Source of the DNA: Burkholderiales bacterium
GTDB lineage: Bacteria > Pseudomonadota > Gammaproteobacteria > Burkholderiales > Burkholderiaceae_C
DNA length: 64,000 nt
Assembly: GCA_017307865.1 (NCBI GenBank)
Contig: JAFKGE010000019.1
Location: 1-64,000, forward strand
Direction of reading: 5' to 3'
Shown piece after piece: positions 37,808 through 50,775 of this stretch. The translations under genes and the position numbers were made by a program. Each line of letters starts with the position of its first letter. Positions within the stretch are counted from its first letter, which is position 1. The notes beneath the pieces are model-generated. The model saw only the letters and a program-made list of their open reading frames with translations, did no database searches and was not told the origin of the DNA.

Positions 37808-39292
37808 ATGCCGTACCGCGACCTGCGCGACTTCATGACCCAGCTGGAGGCCGCGGGCGAACTGCGCCGCATTGCCGAGCCCGTATCGCCCCACCTGGAA
37901 ATGACGGCGCTGGCCGACCGCGTGCTGCGCGCGGGCGGCCCGGCCCTGCTGTTCGAAAACCCCACGGGCCATGCCATGCCGGTGCTGGCCAACCTGTTCG
38001 GCACGCCCGCTCGCGTGGCGCGCGCGCTGGGCGTGGCGGGGCTGCCGGAGATCCGCGCCTTCGGCGAAGTGCTGGCGCAGCTCAAGGAGCCCGAGCCGCC
38101 GCGCGGCATGAAGGACCTGTGGGGCCGCCGCGATCTGCTCAAGACGTTGTGGAGCATGGCCCCCGCCGAAGTGCGCCGCCCGCCCTGCCAGCAGGTGGTG
38201 TGGGAGGGCGATGACGTCGACCTGGGCAGGCTGCCCATCCAGCACTGCTGGCCCGGCGACGTGGCGCCGCTCGTCACCTGGGGCCTCACCATCACGCGCG
38301 GCCCGCACAAGACGCGGCAGAACCTGGGCATCTACCGCCAGCAGCTGCTGGGCAAGAACCAGCTCATCATGCGCTGGCTGGCGCACCGCGGCGGCGCGCT
38401 GGACTTTGCCGAGCATTGCCGGCACAACCCCGGCGCTCCGTACCCCGTGGCCGTGGCCATCGGCGCCGATCCGGCGACCGTCCTCGGCGCCGTCACCCCC
38501 GTGCCCGACACGTTGTCGGAATACCAGTTCGCCGGCCTGCTGCGCGGCGCGCGCACCGAGGTCGCGCCCGCCATCGGCGTGCCGCTGCAGGTGCCGGCGC
38601 ACGCCGAGATCGTGCTCGAAGGCCATATCCACCCCGACGCCAGCCACGCCAGCGGCTGGCAGCACGCGCTCGAAGGGCCCTACGGCGACCACACCGGCTA
38701 CTACAACGAGCGCGCCGAGTTCCCCGTGTTCACCGTCGAGCGCATCACGCAGCGCGAAGGCGCGATCTACCACAGCACCTACACCGGCAAGCCACCCGAC
38801 GAGCCCGCCATGCTGGGCCTGGCGCTCAACGAGCTGTTCGTGCCGCTGCTGCAGCGCGCCTTACCCGAGATCCTCGACTTCTACCTGCCGCCCGAGGCCT
38901 GCAGCTATCGCATGGCCGTGGTGCGCATCAAGAAGGCCTACGCCGGCCACGCCCGGCGCGTGATGATGGGCGTGTGGAGCCACCTGCGGCAGTTTCTGTA
39001 CACCAAGTTCATCGTCGTCGTCGATGAGGACGTGGACGCACGCTCCTGGCCCGAGGTCATCTGGGCCATGAGCACGCGCATGGATCCGGTGCGCGACACG
39101 ATGCTGATCGAAAACACCCCCATCGACTACCTCGACTTCGCTTCGCCCGTCGCCGGCCTGGGCGGCAAGATGGGCCTGGATGCGACCAACAAATGGCCCG
39201 GTGAGACACAGCGCGAATGGGGCCGCCCGATCGCCATGGATGCGGATGTCAGCCAGCGCATGAACGCGCTGGCCGATGCGCTGGGCTTGTAG
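37808..39292 (+). CDS. ubiD: 4-hydroxy-3-polyprenylbenzoate decarboxylase UbiD
   Basis: This is a 494-residue prenylated-FMN-dependent decarboxylase in ubiquinone synthesis. Family segments include [64 protein letters not shown] and the late [15 protein letters not shown]. The ATG at 37808 follows the repeat; a TTG three codons upstream is less likely. It is the last gene of the ubiU-V-T-X-D unit and converges on pyrD. Confidence 0.95.
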   Translation: MPYRDLRDFMTQLEAAGELRRIAEPVSPHLEMTALADRVLRAGGPALLFENPTGHAMPVLANLFGTPARVARALGVAGLPEIRAFGEVLAQLKEPEPPRGMKDLWGRRDLLKTLWSMAPAEVRRPPCQQVVWEGDDVDLGRLPIQHCWPGDVAPLVTWGLTITRGPHKTRQNLGIYRQQLLGKNQLIMRWLAHRGGALDFAEHCRHNPGAPYPVAVAIGADPATVLGAVTPVPDTLSEYQFAGLLRGARTEVAPAIGVPLQVPAHAEIVLEGHIHPDASHASGWQHALEGPYGDHTGYYNERAEFPVFTVERITQREGAIYHSTYTGKPPDEPAMLGLALNELFVPLLQRALPEILDFYLPPEACSYRMAVVRIKKAYAGHARRVMMGVWSHLRQFLYTKFIVVVDEDVDARSWPEVIWAMSTRMDPVRDTMLIENTPIDYLDFASPVAGLGGKMGLDATNKWPGETQREWGRPIAMDADVSQRMNALADALGL

Positions 39293-39297
39293 GCGGC

Positions 39298-40368
39298 TCA
39301 GGCCTTGGCGTGTGCCCGCAGCGCCTGCGCCACCTCGGCCACCAGCGCCGGTCCCTTGTAGATCAGCCCGGTGTAGATCTGCACCGCATCGGCCCCGGCC
39401 TCGATCTTGGCCACGGCATCGGCGCCGCTCAGGATGCCGCCCACGCCGATGATGGGAAAGCCCTGGCCCAACGCGGCGCGCAGCTGGCGGATGACGCGGT
39501 TGCTGGCTTCGCGCACCGGCGCGCCCGACAGGCCGCCGGCCTCCTGGGCGTGGGGCTGGCCTTGCACGGCGTCGCGCGCCAGGGTGGTGTTGGTGGCGAT
39601 CACGCCTTCGATGGCGTGCTTTTGCAGCGCGTCGGCAATGGCCTGCACCTGCGCTTCGTCCAGGTCGGGTGCGATCTTCAGGAACAGCGGCACGCGCCGG
39701 GCGTGCTCGTCGGCCAGCTCGGCCTGGCGCGACTTCAGGGCCGCGAGCAGGACGTCCAGCGCGGCCTCGCTCTGCAGGTCGCGCAGGTTCTTGGTGTTGG
39801 GGCTGGAGATGTTGACCGTGACGTAGTCGGCGTGCGGGTACACGCCGGCCAGGCCGATCAAATAGTCGTCCGTCGCGCGCTCGATCGGCGTCACCGCGTT
39901 CTTGCCGATGTTCAGGCCAAGAATCATGCGCTGACCCGCGCCAGTCGTGCGCGAGGCGCTATGAAATCGGGACTTCTCGACGTTGGCCACGAAGGCCTGC
40001 AGGCCCTCGTTGTTGAAGCCCATGCGGTTGATCAGCGCCTCGCGCGCCGGCAGGCGGAACATGCGCGGGCGCGGGTTGCCCGGCTGCGCCAGCGGGGTGA
40101 CGGTGCCCACTTCGACAAAGCCGAAGCCCATGGCCGCCAGGCCGTCGATGGCGCGCGCGTTCTTGTCCAGCCCGGCGGCCAGGCCCACGCGGTTGGGCAG
40201 CGCCAGGCCGGCCAGCGTGACGGGATCGTGAACGCGCGCGTTGCACCAGGCCCATTGCAGGGGCGTGCCGGCCCCGCGCGCCAGCATGTCGATGGTGTGC
40301 TCGTGCGCCGTTTCGGGGTCGAGGCTGAACAGAAAGGGCCGCGCGAGGCCGTAGGGAACGAGTGCCAT
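39298..40368 (-). CDS. pyrD: Dihydroorotate dehydrogenase (class 2, quinone-dependent)
   Basis: This is a 356-residue inner-membrane-associated flavoenzyme of pyrimidine synthesis that reduces ubiquinone. The N-terminal helical region precedes [20 protein letters not shown], then [35 protein letters not shown] with the catalytic Ser, NTTLARDAV and [13 protein letters not shown]. The ATG at 40368 gives the standard start MALVPYG; upstream in-frame codons would overlap the divergent rpiA. Only 43 bases separate the two starts. Confidence 0.96.
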   Translation of the reverse strand: MALVPYGLARPFLFSLDPETAHEHTIDMLARGAGTPLQWAWCNARVHDPVTLAGLALPNRVGLAAGLDKNARAIDGLAAMGFGFVEVGTVTPLAQPGNPRPRMFRLPAREALINRMGFNNEGLQAFVANVEKSRFHSASRTTGAGQRMILGLNIGKNAVTPIERATDDYLIGLAGVYPHADYVTVNISSPNTKNLRDLQSEAALDVLLAALKSRQAELADEHARRVPLFLKIAPDLDEAQVQAIADALQKHAIEGVIATNTTLARDAVQGQPHAQEAGGLSGAPVREASNRVIRQLRAALGQGFPIIGVGGILSGADAVAKIEAGADAVQIYTGLIYKGPALVAEVAQALRAHAKA

Positions 40369-40411
40369 CGGATAATTCTTGCTGGTCGGATCAAACAGGA
40401 AATTGTCGCAA

Positions 40412-41101
40412 ATGACGCAGGACGAATTGAAAGCCATGGTGGGGCGCGCGGCGCTGGACTACGTGGAGGCCGGCCAGATCGTGGGCGTGGGCACGGGCTC
40501 CACGGTCAATCATTTCATCGACGCGCTGGCCGGCATCAAGGACCGCATCCCCGGCGCCGTGTCCTCGTCCGAGGCGTCCACCGCGCGCCTGGCGCGGCAC
40601 GGCATCGCCGTGTTCGACTGCAATGCGGTGGGCGAGCTGGCGGTCTACATCGACGGCGCCGACGAGATCGACGGCGCGGGCTGCATGATCAAGGGCGGCG
40701 GCGCGGCACTGACGCGCGAGAAGATCGTGGCCGCGCAGGCGCGCCGCTTTGTCTGCATCGCCGACGCCAGCAAGCGGGTGCCGGTGCTGGGGCGCTTTCC
40801 GCTGCCGGTGGAGGTGATCCCGATGGCGGCGCAGCGCATCGTGCGGCAGTTCGCCGCGCTGGGCGGGCAGGCCACGCTGCGGCTGCAGGATGGCGCACCG
40901 CTGGTGACCGACAACGGCCAGCACATCCTGGACGTGCGCGGCCTCGCGATCGCCGACCCGCTGGGCTTCGAGAGCGCGGTCAACCAGTGGCCCGGCGTGG
41001 TCACGGTGGGGGTGTTCGCGCATCAGCGGGCCAGTGTTTGCCTGCTGGGCACCGCAGATGGGGTGCAGACCCTGCGCTTCACGCCATCAGCAGGCGAATG
41101 A
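40412..41101 (+). CDS. rpiA: Ribose-5-phosphate isomerase A
   Basis: This is a 229-residue pentose-phosphate pathway enzyme. Signatures are [31 protein letters not shown], the active-site [20 protein letters not shown] and [25 protein letters not shown] precedes the ATG at 40412. Its last 23 bases overlap the 3' end of the convergent MAPEG gene. Confidence 0.96.
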   Translation: MTQDELKAMVGRAALDYVEAGQIVGVGTGSTVNHFIDALAGIKDRIPGAVSSSEASTARLARHGIAVFDCNAVGELAVYIDGADEIDGAGCMIKGGGAALTREKIVAAQARRFVCIADASKRVPVLGRFPLPVEVIPMAAQRIVRQFAALGGQATLRLQDGAPLVTDNGQHILDVRGLAIADPLGFESAVNQWPGVVTVGVFAHQRASVCLLGTADGVQTLRFTPSAGE

Positions 41102-41486
41102 CCCAGTAGAGGCCGATCAGCGTCTGCACCGCGAAGGCGGTGAAGCGCAGGCTCACGGCGCGCGCCGAGGTCGAGACCAGGTGGATGACGGACTGCACCA
41201 GCCGGGCCGCCAGCAGCGCCAGCGCGAGCGGGTCGGTGACGGCGGCGTGACCGGCCACCACGGCCAGCAGCAACAGCCCGCCGAAGATCGGCAGGCCCTC
41301 CAGGCAGTTGGCGTGCGCCCGCGCCAGCCGCTGCATGAAGGGCGACAGCCGCGAGTTGCCGGGATCGAAGCCGTTGGCCGGCACGCGGCCCGTCACCACC
41401 AGGCGGGTGCGCAGCACCTCCATCAACACCAGCAAGAGCAGCGTCCAGGCGATGAAGCCCAGCAGGGCCAGCAGGGAGGGCGACAT
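41079..41486 (-). CDS. MAPEG-family membrane protein
   Basis: This is a 135-residue protein with four hydrophobic segments. The pattern [20 protein letters not shown], then [20 protein letters not shown], is typical of bacterial MAPEG proteins, relatives of membrane glutathione S-transferases. The Arg-Ala-His-Ala-Asn-x-x-Glu stretch is the part that aligns with the glutathione-binding region. The physiological substrate is unknown. Confidence 0.87.
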   Translation of the reverse strand: MSPSLLALLGFIAWTLLLLVLMEVLRTRLVVTGRVPANGFDPGNSRLSPFMQRLARAHANCLEGLPIFGGLLLLAVVAGHAAVTDPLALALLAARLVQSVIHLVSTSARAVSLRFTAFAVQTLIGLYWVIRLLMA

Positions 41487-41672
41487 GGGGGAGTCTCCTG
41501 AGGTGGCGCGGGGCCGGTGGCCCGAAGGCTAGCGCCGGGCGAGCGTGACGGCAAGCGTGACGTTTGCTTGCGATTGGCACGCGCGCTTCATCGGCCGGAA
41601 ACGGCATCCCTCTACCGTCGGCACTGGCACGCGCGGACGTGCCGCACGGAAACAACAATCAGGAGACACATC

Positions 41673-42785
41673 ATGCGAACGATCAACGAGGGACCTGGCC
41701 CGTTGCCGGCCGGGCGTTTGGCGGCGTGCACGGCCGGTGCGCTGCTGCTGGCGCTGGGGCTGGGCGCCTGCGGCGGCGGCTCGGACGACACGCCGGCGCC
41801 ACCGCCCGCGCCCGCGCCGTCACCCGCGCCGGCCCCGGCGCCCGCACCAACTCCCGCCGGCCCCGACCTGGCCACCCGCAGCAGCGCGGCAGCGGCCACG
41901 GCGCAAGGCAGTGCCAACGCCTGCGCGCCGATCCAGCCCTTCTATTGGGAAGTCGGTGACGTGGACGGGCGCCTGGCCTCGGGCTCGGTGCCGGCGGCCG
42001 GCGGCGCGCCCGTCTACACCGGCTCGACGGTGATGGCCATCGCCTCGGCCTCCAAGTGGCTGTACGGCGCCTACGTGGTGCAGTGGCGCCAGGGGCAGCT
42101 GACGGACAGCGACGTCAAGTTCCTCACCTTTCGCAGCGGCTACACCAGCTTCTCGCGCTGCCTGCCGGGGCAGACGGTGGATGCCTGCGAGGCCTATCAG
42201 AACAACGGCGTGTATTCGCCCCGCACCGACGGCTATTTCTCGTACGGCGGCGGCCACATGGAAAAGCATGCCAGCCTAATCGGGCTGGGGCCGGCCGACA
42301 ACGCGGGCCTGGCCGCGGCGCTGCAGGGGCAGCTGGGCAGCGACATCGCGCTGACCTACACTCAGCCGCAGCTGGCCGGCGGCGTGGCCACCAGCGCCGA
42401 CAACTACGCGCTCTTCCTGCGCAAGATCCTGTCGGGGCAGCTGCTGATGAAGGCGGCGCTGGGCACGCACGCGGTGTGCACCAACCCCGCCACCTGCACG
42501 CAGGCGCTGAACGCGCCGGTGCCGTCCAGCGAGAGCTATCACTACTCGATCGGCCACTGGGTGGAGGACGACCCGGTCAACGGCGACGGCGCCTTCAGCA
42601 GCGCCGGGGCCTTCGGCTTTTACCCCTGGATCGACGCCAGCAAGAGCTGGTACGGCATCGTGGCGCGCAAGGACGGCAGCCGCATCGCCGACCCGAACAA
42701 CCCCGACGCGGCGGGGCACGGCTTCGATTCGCTGCAGTGCGGGCGACTGATCCGCGCCGCGTGGATGGATGGCGTGGCGCGCTGA
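41673..42785 (+). CDS. Serine-hydrolase (beta-lactamase-fold) like lipoprotein
   Basis: This is a 370-residue lipoprotein: the signal peptide ends in LGLGACGGG, followed by a Pro/Ala linker to about residue 62. The globular part has a SxxK motif, Ser125-Ala-Ser-Lys128 in IASASKWLYG. Where class C beta-lactamase-like enzymes have Tyr-x-Asn, it reads FSYGGGHMEKHASLIG (Tyr191-Gly-Gly), so the Asn is replaced. Cys pairs at about 163/172 and 269/275 may form disulfides. AGGAGACACATC precedes the ATG. It may be an esterase or peptidase, or a degenerate binding protein. Confidence 0.75.
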   Translation: MRTINEGPGPLPAGRLAACTAGALLLALGLGACGGGSDDTPAPPPAPAPSPAPAPAPAPTPAGPDLATRSSAAAATAQGSANACAPIQPFYWEVGDVDGRLASGSVPAAGGAPVYTGSTVMAIASASKWLYGAYVVQWRQGQLTDSDVKFLTFRSGYTSFSRCLPGQTVDACEAYQNNGVYSPRTDGYFSYGGGHMEKHASLIGLGPADNAGLAAALQGQLGSDIALTYTQPQLAGGVATSADNYALFLRKILSGQLLMKAALGTHAVCTNPATCTQALNAPVPSSESYHYSIGHWVEDDPVNGDGAFSSAGAFGFYPWIDASKSWYGIVARKDGSRIADPNNPDAAGHGFDSLQCGRLIRAAWMDGVAR

Positions 42786-42803
42786 GCCTGCCGGCGCGGG
42801 CGA

Positions 42804-43538
42804 TCAGCCTTCGCCCGAGCCGCGCCGCATGGCATCCTGCTGCTCGTGCATGCGCGCGCACTGCGGGTGGCTGCCCATGCCGGGTTTGCTGCACTCGGTC
42901 TGCATGCAGTAGCCCCTGGCGACGAAGCTCTTGTCCGCGCACAGCTCGCGCGGCGGGGCGGGGCGCGGGGCCAGCACCGGCGCCGGGGCCGGGGGCTCGG
43001 GTGCTTGCTGGGCCATCACCGGTGCCGGCGGCGGCGTGGGCTCGGGGCTGGCCTTGGCTGGGCGCCGACGTGCCGCGGGCTTGGCGGCGGGGGCCGCGTC
43101 GGCAACCGGGGTGGCACTGGCGGCGGGCTGGGCGGCTGGCGATTGCAACGGCTCCAGGTCGGCAGCCGCTTGCGCCAGGGCGGCGGATTCGGGGGCGGGC
43201 ACCAGCGCCGCAGTCGGTGCAGGGGGTGCGGCTTGCGCTGCGGCCAGTGCGGGCGGCGGCGCGACGGGCGCGGGGGCGTCGGCGCGCGTGCCCCACGGCC
43301 CCAGCGCCAGGACGAGCCCGGCCAGCACGACGACCCCCACCACCGTGCCCAGCAGCATGCGCCGGCGGCGCGGCGCCTCGGGCTGGGCCTTGGGGCGACG
43401 CTTGCGCCGGCGCTTGGGGGCTTCCAGGGCGGCGGGCTCGGTCGCGGCGCTCAAGGGCACCATCTGGTGCGCGCACTTGAGGCAGAACTTGGCGGAGTCG
43501 CGATTTTCAGCGCCGCACTGGGGGCAGATCCGGGACAT
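42804..43538 (-). CDS. Zinc-ribbon membrane protein with Ala/Pro-rich linker
   Basis: The 244-residue product starts MSRICPQCGAENRDSAKFC and shows a four-Cys zinc ribbon (CPQC...CLKC). A very basic segment (RRRKRRPK) and one transmembrane helix (about residues 60-80) follow, then a long Ala/Pro linker and a small Cys-rich C-terminus (ELCADKSFVARGYCMQTECS). The ribbon should be cytoplasmic and the Cys-rich tip periplasmic. The function is unknown. Confidence 0.7.
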   Translation of the reverse strand: MSRICPQCGAENRDSAKFCLKCAHQMVPLSAATEPAALEAPKRRRKRRPKAQPEAPRRRRMLLGTVVGVVVLAGLVLALGPWGTRADAPAPVAPPPALAAAQAAPPAPTAALVPAPESAALAQAAADLEPLQSPAAQPAASATPVADAAPAAKPAARRRPAKASPEPTPPPAPVMAQQAPEPPAPAPVLAPRPAPPRELCADKSFVARGYCMQTECSKPGMGSHPQCARMHEQQDAMRRGSGEG

Positions 43539-43679
43539 GCGTGCAGGGGGCGGCGAGGGTGGCGATGAGGGGCGCGTCAATGAATTGCTTCAAAGTGTAA
43601 AGCTTTTGTGGCTTGACGCAAGGCGGGCACGAAAACCGGCGTGCGGACCCCAAGGACTCGCGGATACTCGCGTCCCATC

Positions 43680-44951
43680 ATGACCGCCCCCAAGACCGAA
43701 TCCCTCGATCGCGTGCAACGCGGCCTGCGCCAGCTCGGCCCGGGCCTGATCACCGGCGCGGCGGACGACGACCCCAGCGGCATCGCCACCTACTCGCAGG
43801 CCGGCGCGCAGTACGGGCTGAACATGCTGTGGACGGTGGTGCTGGCGTTGCCGCTGATGGTGGCCATCCAGATGGTGAGCGCGCGCATCGGCTACGTCAC
43901 CGGCCGCGGCCTGTCGGAGAACATGCGCGACGCCTACCCGCGCTGGGTGGTGCACGTGTGCGTGGGCCTGCTGGTGATGGCCAACACGCTCAACCTGTCG
44001 GCCGACATTGCCGCCATGGGCGAGGCGCTGCGCCTGCTGGTGGGCGGCTCGGCGCACATCTACGCGGTCACCTTCGGGCTGCTATGCCTGGTGCTGCAGG
44101 TGTTCCTGCCCTACGAGCGCTACGTGCGCTGGCTCAAGTGGCTCACGCTGTCGCTGTTCGCCTACGTGGCGGTGGTGCTCACCCTGCACATCGACTGGCT
44201 GGCGGTGGGGCGGGCCGTGGTGTGGCCGCAGCTGACGGTCGGGCGCGAGGTGTTCCTGGTCATCGTGGCGGTGCTGGGCACCACCATCAGCCCCTATCTG
44301 TTCTTCTGGCAGGCCAGCCAGGAGGTGGAGGACAAGAAGCCCGGCGTGCACAGCGCCGAGGAGGTGCGCTTTCACCTGCGGCGCATCCGCACCGACACGG
44401 TGATCGGCATGGGCTTCTCGGAACTGGTGGCGTTCTGCATCATCCTCAGCACCGCCGCCACGCTGTACGCCGCCGGCGTGCGCGACGTCGAGACCGCCGC
44501 GCAGGCGGCCGAGGCACTGCGGCCGGTGGCGGGCGACTTCGCCTTTTTGGTGTTCGGCCTGGGCATCATCGGCACCGGCATGCTGGCGGTACCGGTGCTG
44601 GCAGGCTCGGCCGCCTACGCGGTGGCGGGCGCCGCGGGCTGGCACGGCAGCCTGTCGCAGACGCTGCGCCGGGGCGAGGGGCGGGGTTTTTACAGCGTGA
44701 TCGCGGCGTCCACCGTGGGCGGCGTGATCCTGTGCTTCACGCCCACCACCGCCATCGAGGAGCTGTTCTGGTCGGCCGTCATCAACGGCGTGGTGGCCGT
44801 GCCCATCATGGCGGTGCTGATGCGCCTGGCCAGCCGCCCCGACGTGATGGGCGAGCACGTCATCGGCCGGCGCGTGCGCTGGCTGGGCTGGCTGGCCACC
44901 GTGTGCATGGCGCTGCCGGTGATCGGGCTGGCGCTGACCTGGAAGTCCTGA
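43680..44951 (+). CDS. NRAMP-related metal transporter
   Basis: This is a 423-residue protein with 11 or so hydrophobic helices. The first helix carries ITGAADDDPSGIATYSQAGA, the counterpart of the canonical NRAMP DPGN motif. The helix-6 counterpart reads GTTISPYLFFWQASQE, lacking the MPH methionine that favours transition metals. It therefore belongs to a divergent NRAMP-related branch, and its substrate may be another divalent cation such as Mg. I chose the ATG at 43680 because it directly precedes the family N-terminus. Confidence 0.85.
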   Translation: MTAPKTESLDRVQRGLRQLGPGLITGAADDDPSGIATYSQAGAQYGLNMLWTVVLALPLMVAIQMVSARIGYVTGRGLSENMRDAYPRWVVHVCVGLLVMANTLNLSADIAAMGEALRLLVGGSAHIYAVTFGLLCLVLQVFLPYERYVRWLKWLTLSLFAYVAVVLTLHIDWLAVGRAVVWPQLTVGREVFLVIVAVLGTTISPYLFFWQASQEVEDKKPGVHSAEEVRFHLRRIRTDTVIGMGFSELVAFCIILSTAATLYAAGVRDVETAAQAAEALRPVAGDFAFLVFGLGIIGTGMLAVPVLAGSAAYAVAGAAGWHGSLSQTLRRGEGRGFYSVIAASTVGGVILCFTPTTAIEELFWSAVINGVVAVPIMAVLMRLASRPDVMGEHVIGRRVRWLGWLATVCMALPVIGLALTWKS

Positions 44952-44957
44952 GCAGGC

Positions 44958-46334
44958 TCAAACGGGCACGCCCGGCGGCGCCTGCAGGCGCGCGATCAGG
45001 GCGTGCTCGGCCGGGCCATCGACCGGAATCCACACGCGCAGCGGGTTGCCGGGCGCGACCTGGATGGCCTGGCCCTCGGCGTTTTTCATGGTCGTGAGTT
45101 GCACGGTGCGGTTGCCGGCCGGGTGGATGATCTCGATCCAGTCGCCAACGGCAAAGCGGTTCTTGGTTTCGACCTCGGCCCAGCCGCCGGCCACGGCCTT
45201 GACCTCGCCCACGAACTGGCTGCGCGTGGCCACCGAGTGGCCGGTTTCGTAGTTCTGGTAATTCTGGGCCGGGCGCCGCTCCAGAAAGCCGCTGGTGTAG
45301 CCGCGGTTGGCCAGGCCTTCTAGCTCGGTGATCAGGTTCGGGTTGAAGGGGCGGCCGGCCACCGCGTCGTCGATGGCGCGGCGGTACACCTGCGCGGTGC
45401 GCGCCACGTAATACTGGCTCTTGGTGCGGCCCTCGATCTTGAGCGAATCGACACCGATTTTCGCCAGCTTCTCGACCAGCTCGACCGCACGCAAGTCCTT
45501 GCTGTTCATGATGTAGGTGCCGTGCTCGTCTTCCATGATGGGCATCAGCTGGCCGGGGCGGCCTTCTTCCTCGATCAGGTAGACCTTGTCGGCGGCGGGG
45601 TGACGCGCGGGCCGCGCGGCGCCGGCTTCGTCGGCACGCTCCTGCTCGGCGCCGAATGAGAAGCCGGCGAGTTGCTCGCCGCGCGCCAGCGCCTCGCCGG
45701 TGTTGGGGTCGACGTCGGCATCCTGCGTCCTGTAGTTCCAGCGGCAGGCGTTGGTGCAGGTGCCCTGGTTGGGGTCGCGCCGGTTGAAGTAGCCCGACAG
45801 CAGGCAGCGGCCCGAATAGGCGATGCAGAGGGCCCCGTGCACGAACACCTCCAGCTCCATGTCGGGGCATTCGTTGCGGATCTGCTCGACCTCGGCCAGG
45901 CTCAACTCGCGCGACAGGATGATGCGCGCCACGCCCACGCGCTGCCAGAACTTCACCGCCGCCCAGTTGGTGGTGTTGGCCTGCACCGACAGGTGAATCG
46001 GGATGTGCGGCCACTTCTCGCGCACCTGCATGATCAGGCCCGCGTCGGCCATGATCAGGGCGTCGGGCGCCAGCTCGATCACCGGCTGCAGGTCGCGCAG
46101 GTAGGTGCGCAGCTTGTCGTTGTGGGCCAGCAGGTTGCTGGTGACGAAGAATTTCTTGCCGCGCGCGTGCGCCTCGGCAATGCCTTGCTGCAGCTGCTCC
46201 AGGCGAAATTCGTTGTTGCGCGCGCGCAGGGAGTAGCGCGGCTGGCCGGCGTACACGGCATCGGCGCCGAAGTCGTAGGCGGCGCGCATCTTGTCCAGGC
46301 TGCCCGCGGGCAGCAGCAGTTCGGGGGCTTTCAT
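44958..46334 (-). CDS. trhP: U32 peptidase-family tRNA hydroxylation protein TrhP (YegQ-like)
   Basis: The 458-residue protein starts MKAPELLLPAGSLDKMRAAY and carries the cluster cysteines in HGALCIAYSGRCLLSGYFN and GTCTNACRWNY, followed by DSLKIEGRTKSQYYVA and a C-terminal beta-barrel domain. In E. coli TrhP forms 5-hydroxyuridine at tRNA position 34. It is a paralogue of ubiU and ubiV, also in this window, but much longer. Starts further upstream would need an unusual Gly/Arg-rich leader. Confidence 0.88.
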   Translation of the reverse strand: MKAPELLLPAGSLDKMRAAYDFGADAVYAGQPRYSLRARNNEFRLEQLQQGIAEAHARGKKFFVTSNLLAHNDKLRTYLRDLQPVIELAPDALIMADAGLIMQVREKWPHIPIHLSVQANTTNWAAVKFWQRVGVARIILSRELSLAEVEQIRNECPDMELEVFVHGALCIAYSGRCLLSGYFNRRDPNQGTCTNACRWNYRTQDADVDPNTGEALARGEQLAGFSFGAEQERADEAGAARPARHPAADKVYLIEEEGRPGQLMPIMEDEHGTYIMNSKDLRAVELVEKLAKIGVDSLKIEGRTKSQYYVARTAQVYRRAIDDAVAGRPFNPNLITELEGLANRGYTSGFLERRPAQNYQNYETGHSVATRSQFVGEVKAVAGGWAEVETKNRFAVGDWIEIIHPAGNRTVQLTTMKNAEGQAIQVAPGNPLRVWIPVDGPAEHALIARLQAPPGVPV

Positions 46335-46579
46335 GGGGCGGCATTTTCGCCGGTTTCGCCGCGCCCGCAGCGCGCCGCCGGGGCCTTGGTGGCATCGGCC
46401 GGCTTCTTCAACGCTGCACAATCGGTAGCTGGTGGCGCAGGGTGGGGGCGGGCTGAAAGCCCATTTTGCTTGTAGCGGCATGGCGCGGGGTGATCCGCGC
46501 GGGCGGCCGCCAAGGCTGCCACAATCGGCGCACAATGCCCCAAAACCCACTGCGATCGACGAAGGAAAAGGAGAACCCC

Positions 46580-49444
<2,865 letters not shown>

Positions 49445-49480
49445 GGCCCGGCCTGGGTCCGGCGCGGGAGGGAGCGGGTC

Positions 49481-50692
49481 TTGAGCGCAGCACCGCAACT
49501 GCTGGTGGCCGGCGGCGGCATCGGCGCCATGGCCGCCGCCTGCGCCGTGGCGCGCGCCGGCTGGCAGGTGCGGGTGTTCGAGCGCACGCCGGTGTTCACC
49601 GAGGTGGGCGCCGGGCTGCAGCTGGGCCCCAATGTCACGCGCATCCTGCACGCCTGGGGCCAGCAGGACGCCTTGCGCGCGGTGGCGGCCTACCCGCGGC
49701 GCTTGGTGGTGCGCAACGCCGAATCGGGCGCCGAGCTGGGCGAACTGCCGCTGGGCGAGCGTGCGCTGCAGCGCTATGGTGCACCCTATGTCACGGTGCA
49801 CCGCGCCGACCTGCATGCCCTGCTGCACGCCCTGGCCCAGACGGCGGGCGAGGTGCAGATCCGCCTGGGCCAGACCCTGACCCACTTTCAGGACGACGGC
49901 GCCGCCGTGCGGGTGCGCACGGGCGGCGCCGGCGAGGTCGAGGGCGATGCGCTGCTGGGCGCCGACGGCCTGCTGAGTGCCGTGCGCCAGCAGCTGCTGG
50001 CCGACGGCCCGCCGCAGCCGGTGGGCGACCTGGCCTACCGCGCCATGCTGCGCATGGACGCGCTGCCCACCGCCTGGCACGCCAACGAGGTCACGGTGTG
50101 GATGGGCACCGACCTGCACCTGGTGCATTACCCGGTGCGCGCCGGCGCGGCCCTGAATGTGGTGGCCATCGTGCGCCACGCTGCCCCCCGGGTGCCGGCC
50201 GCGCACGACGACGACGCCGTGCCGTCGGGCGAGCTGGCGCACATGCTGGGCAGCCTGGGCGTCATCTGCGCGCCGCTGCGCGAGCTGGTCGACGCCGCCG
50301 CGCCGGCCAGCCTGAATGCGCAGACCTGGCGCCGCTGGGTGCTGGCGGCGCGCGCGCCGGTCGGCAGCGCACCCGAGATGGCGCGCGGGCGCGTGGCGCT
50401 GCTGGGCGATGCGGCCCACCCCATGCGCCCCTACATGGCGCAGGGCGCCGGCATGGCGATCGAGGACGCGGCCGAGCTGGCGCAGTCGCTGGCCATGACG
50501 GCGGTGGACGTGCCCACCCGCCTGCGCCGCTACGCGCAGGCGCGCTGGCAGCGCGTGGCGCGCGTGCAGGCGCGCTCCATGCGAAACGGCGAGATCTTTC
50601 ATGCCCGCGGGCTGGTGCGGATGGGGCGCGACGCTTCGATCCGCCTGCTGGGCGAGCGCGTGCTGGACGTGCCCTGGCTGTATTCGCGCTGA
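49481..50692 (+). CDS. FAD-dependent aromatic-ring monooxygenase-like protein
   Basis: The 403-residue protein resembles salicylate/3-hydroxybenzoate hydroxylases. It has the N-terminal FAD motif LLVAGGGIGAMAAACAVARA, the EVGAGLQLGPNVTRIL loop, LLGADGLLSAVRQQ and the second FAD motif VALLGDAAHPMRPYMAQGA. The start is a TTG at 49481 after GGGAGGGAGCGG. The substrate is unknown; no ring-cleavage genes are nearby. It lies 36 bases after acnA. Confidence 0.87.
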   Translation: MSAAPQLLVAGGGIGAMAAACAVARAGWQVRVFERTPVFTEVGAGLQLGPNVTRILHAWGQQDALRAVAAYPRRLVVRNAESGAELGELPLGERALQRYGAPYVTVHRADLHALLHALAQTAGEVQIRLGQTLTHFQDDGAAVRVRTGGAGEVEGDALLGADGLLSAVRQQLLADGPPQPVGDLAYRAMLRMDALPTAWHANEVTVWMGTDLHLVHYPVRAGAALNVVAIVRHAAPRVPAAHDDDAVPSGELAHMLGSLGVICAPLRELVDAAAPASLNAQTWRRWVLAARAPVGSAPEMARGRVALLGDAAHPMRPYMAQGAGMAIEDAAELAQSLAMTAVDVPTRLRRYAQARWQRVARVQARSMRNGEIFHARGLVRMGRDASIRLLGERVLDVPWLYSR

Positions 50693-50775
50693 GCGGTGCG
50701 GCCTGGGGGGGAGGGCCCAAAGGCAACGCTGAACCAGTCCTCGCGCGCGTCGCATCCCTGGGCTCGGGCGGTCTG

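Noticed and set aside
41079-41101. Convergent 23-bp overlap of rpiA and the MAPEG gene
   Set aside because: Overlapping 3' ends of convergent genes are common in compact genomes and need no special explanation.
46449-46482. Possible fragment of the GCGCTTG repeat upstream of acnA
   Set aside because: Only CCCATTTTGCTTGTAGCGGC resembles the outer part of the repeat; the core is absent.
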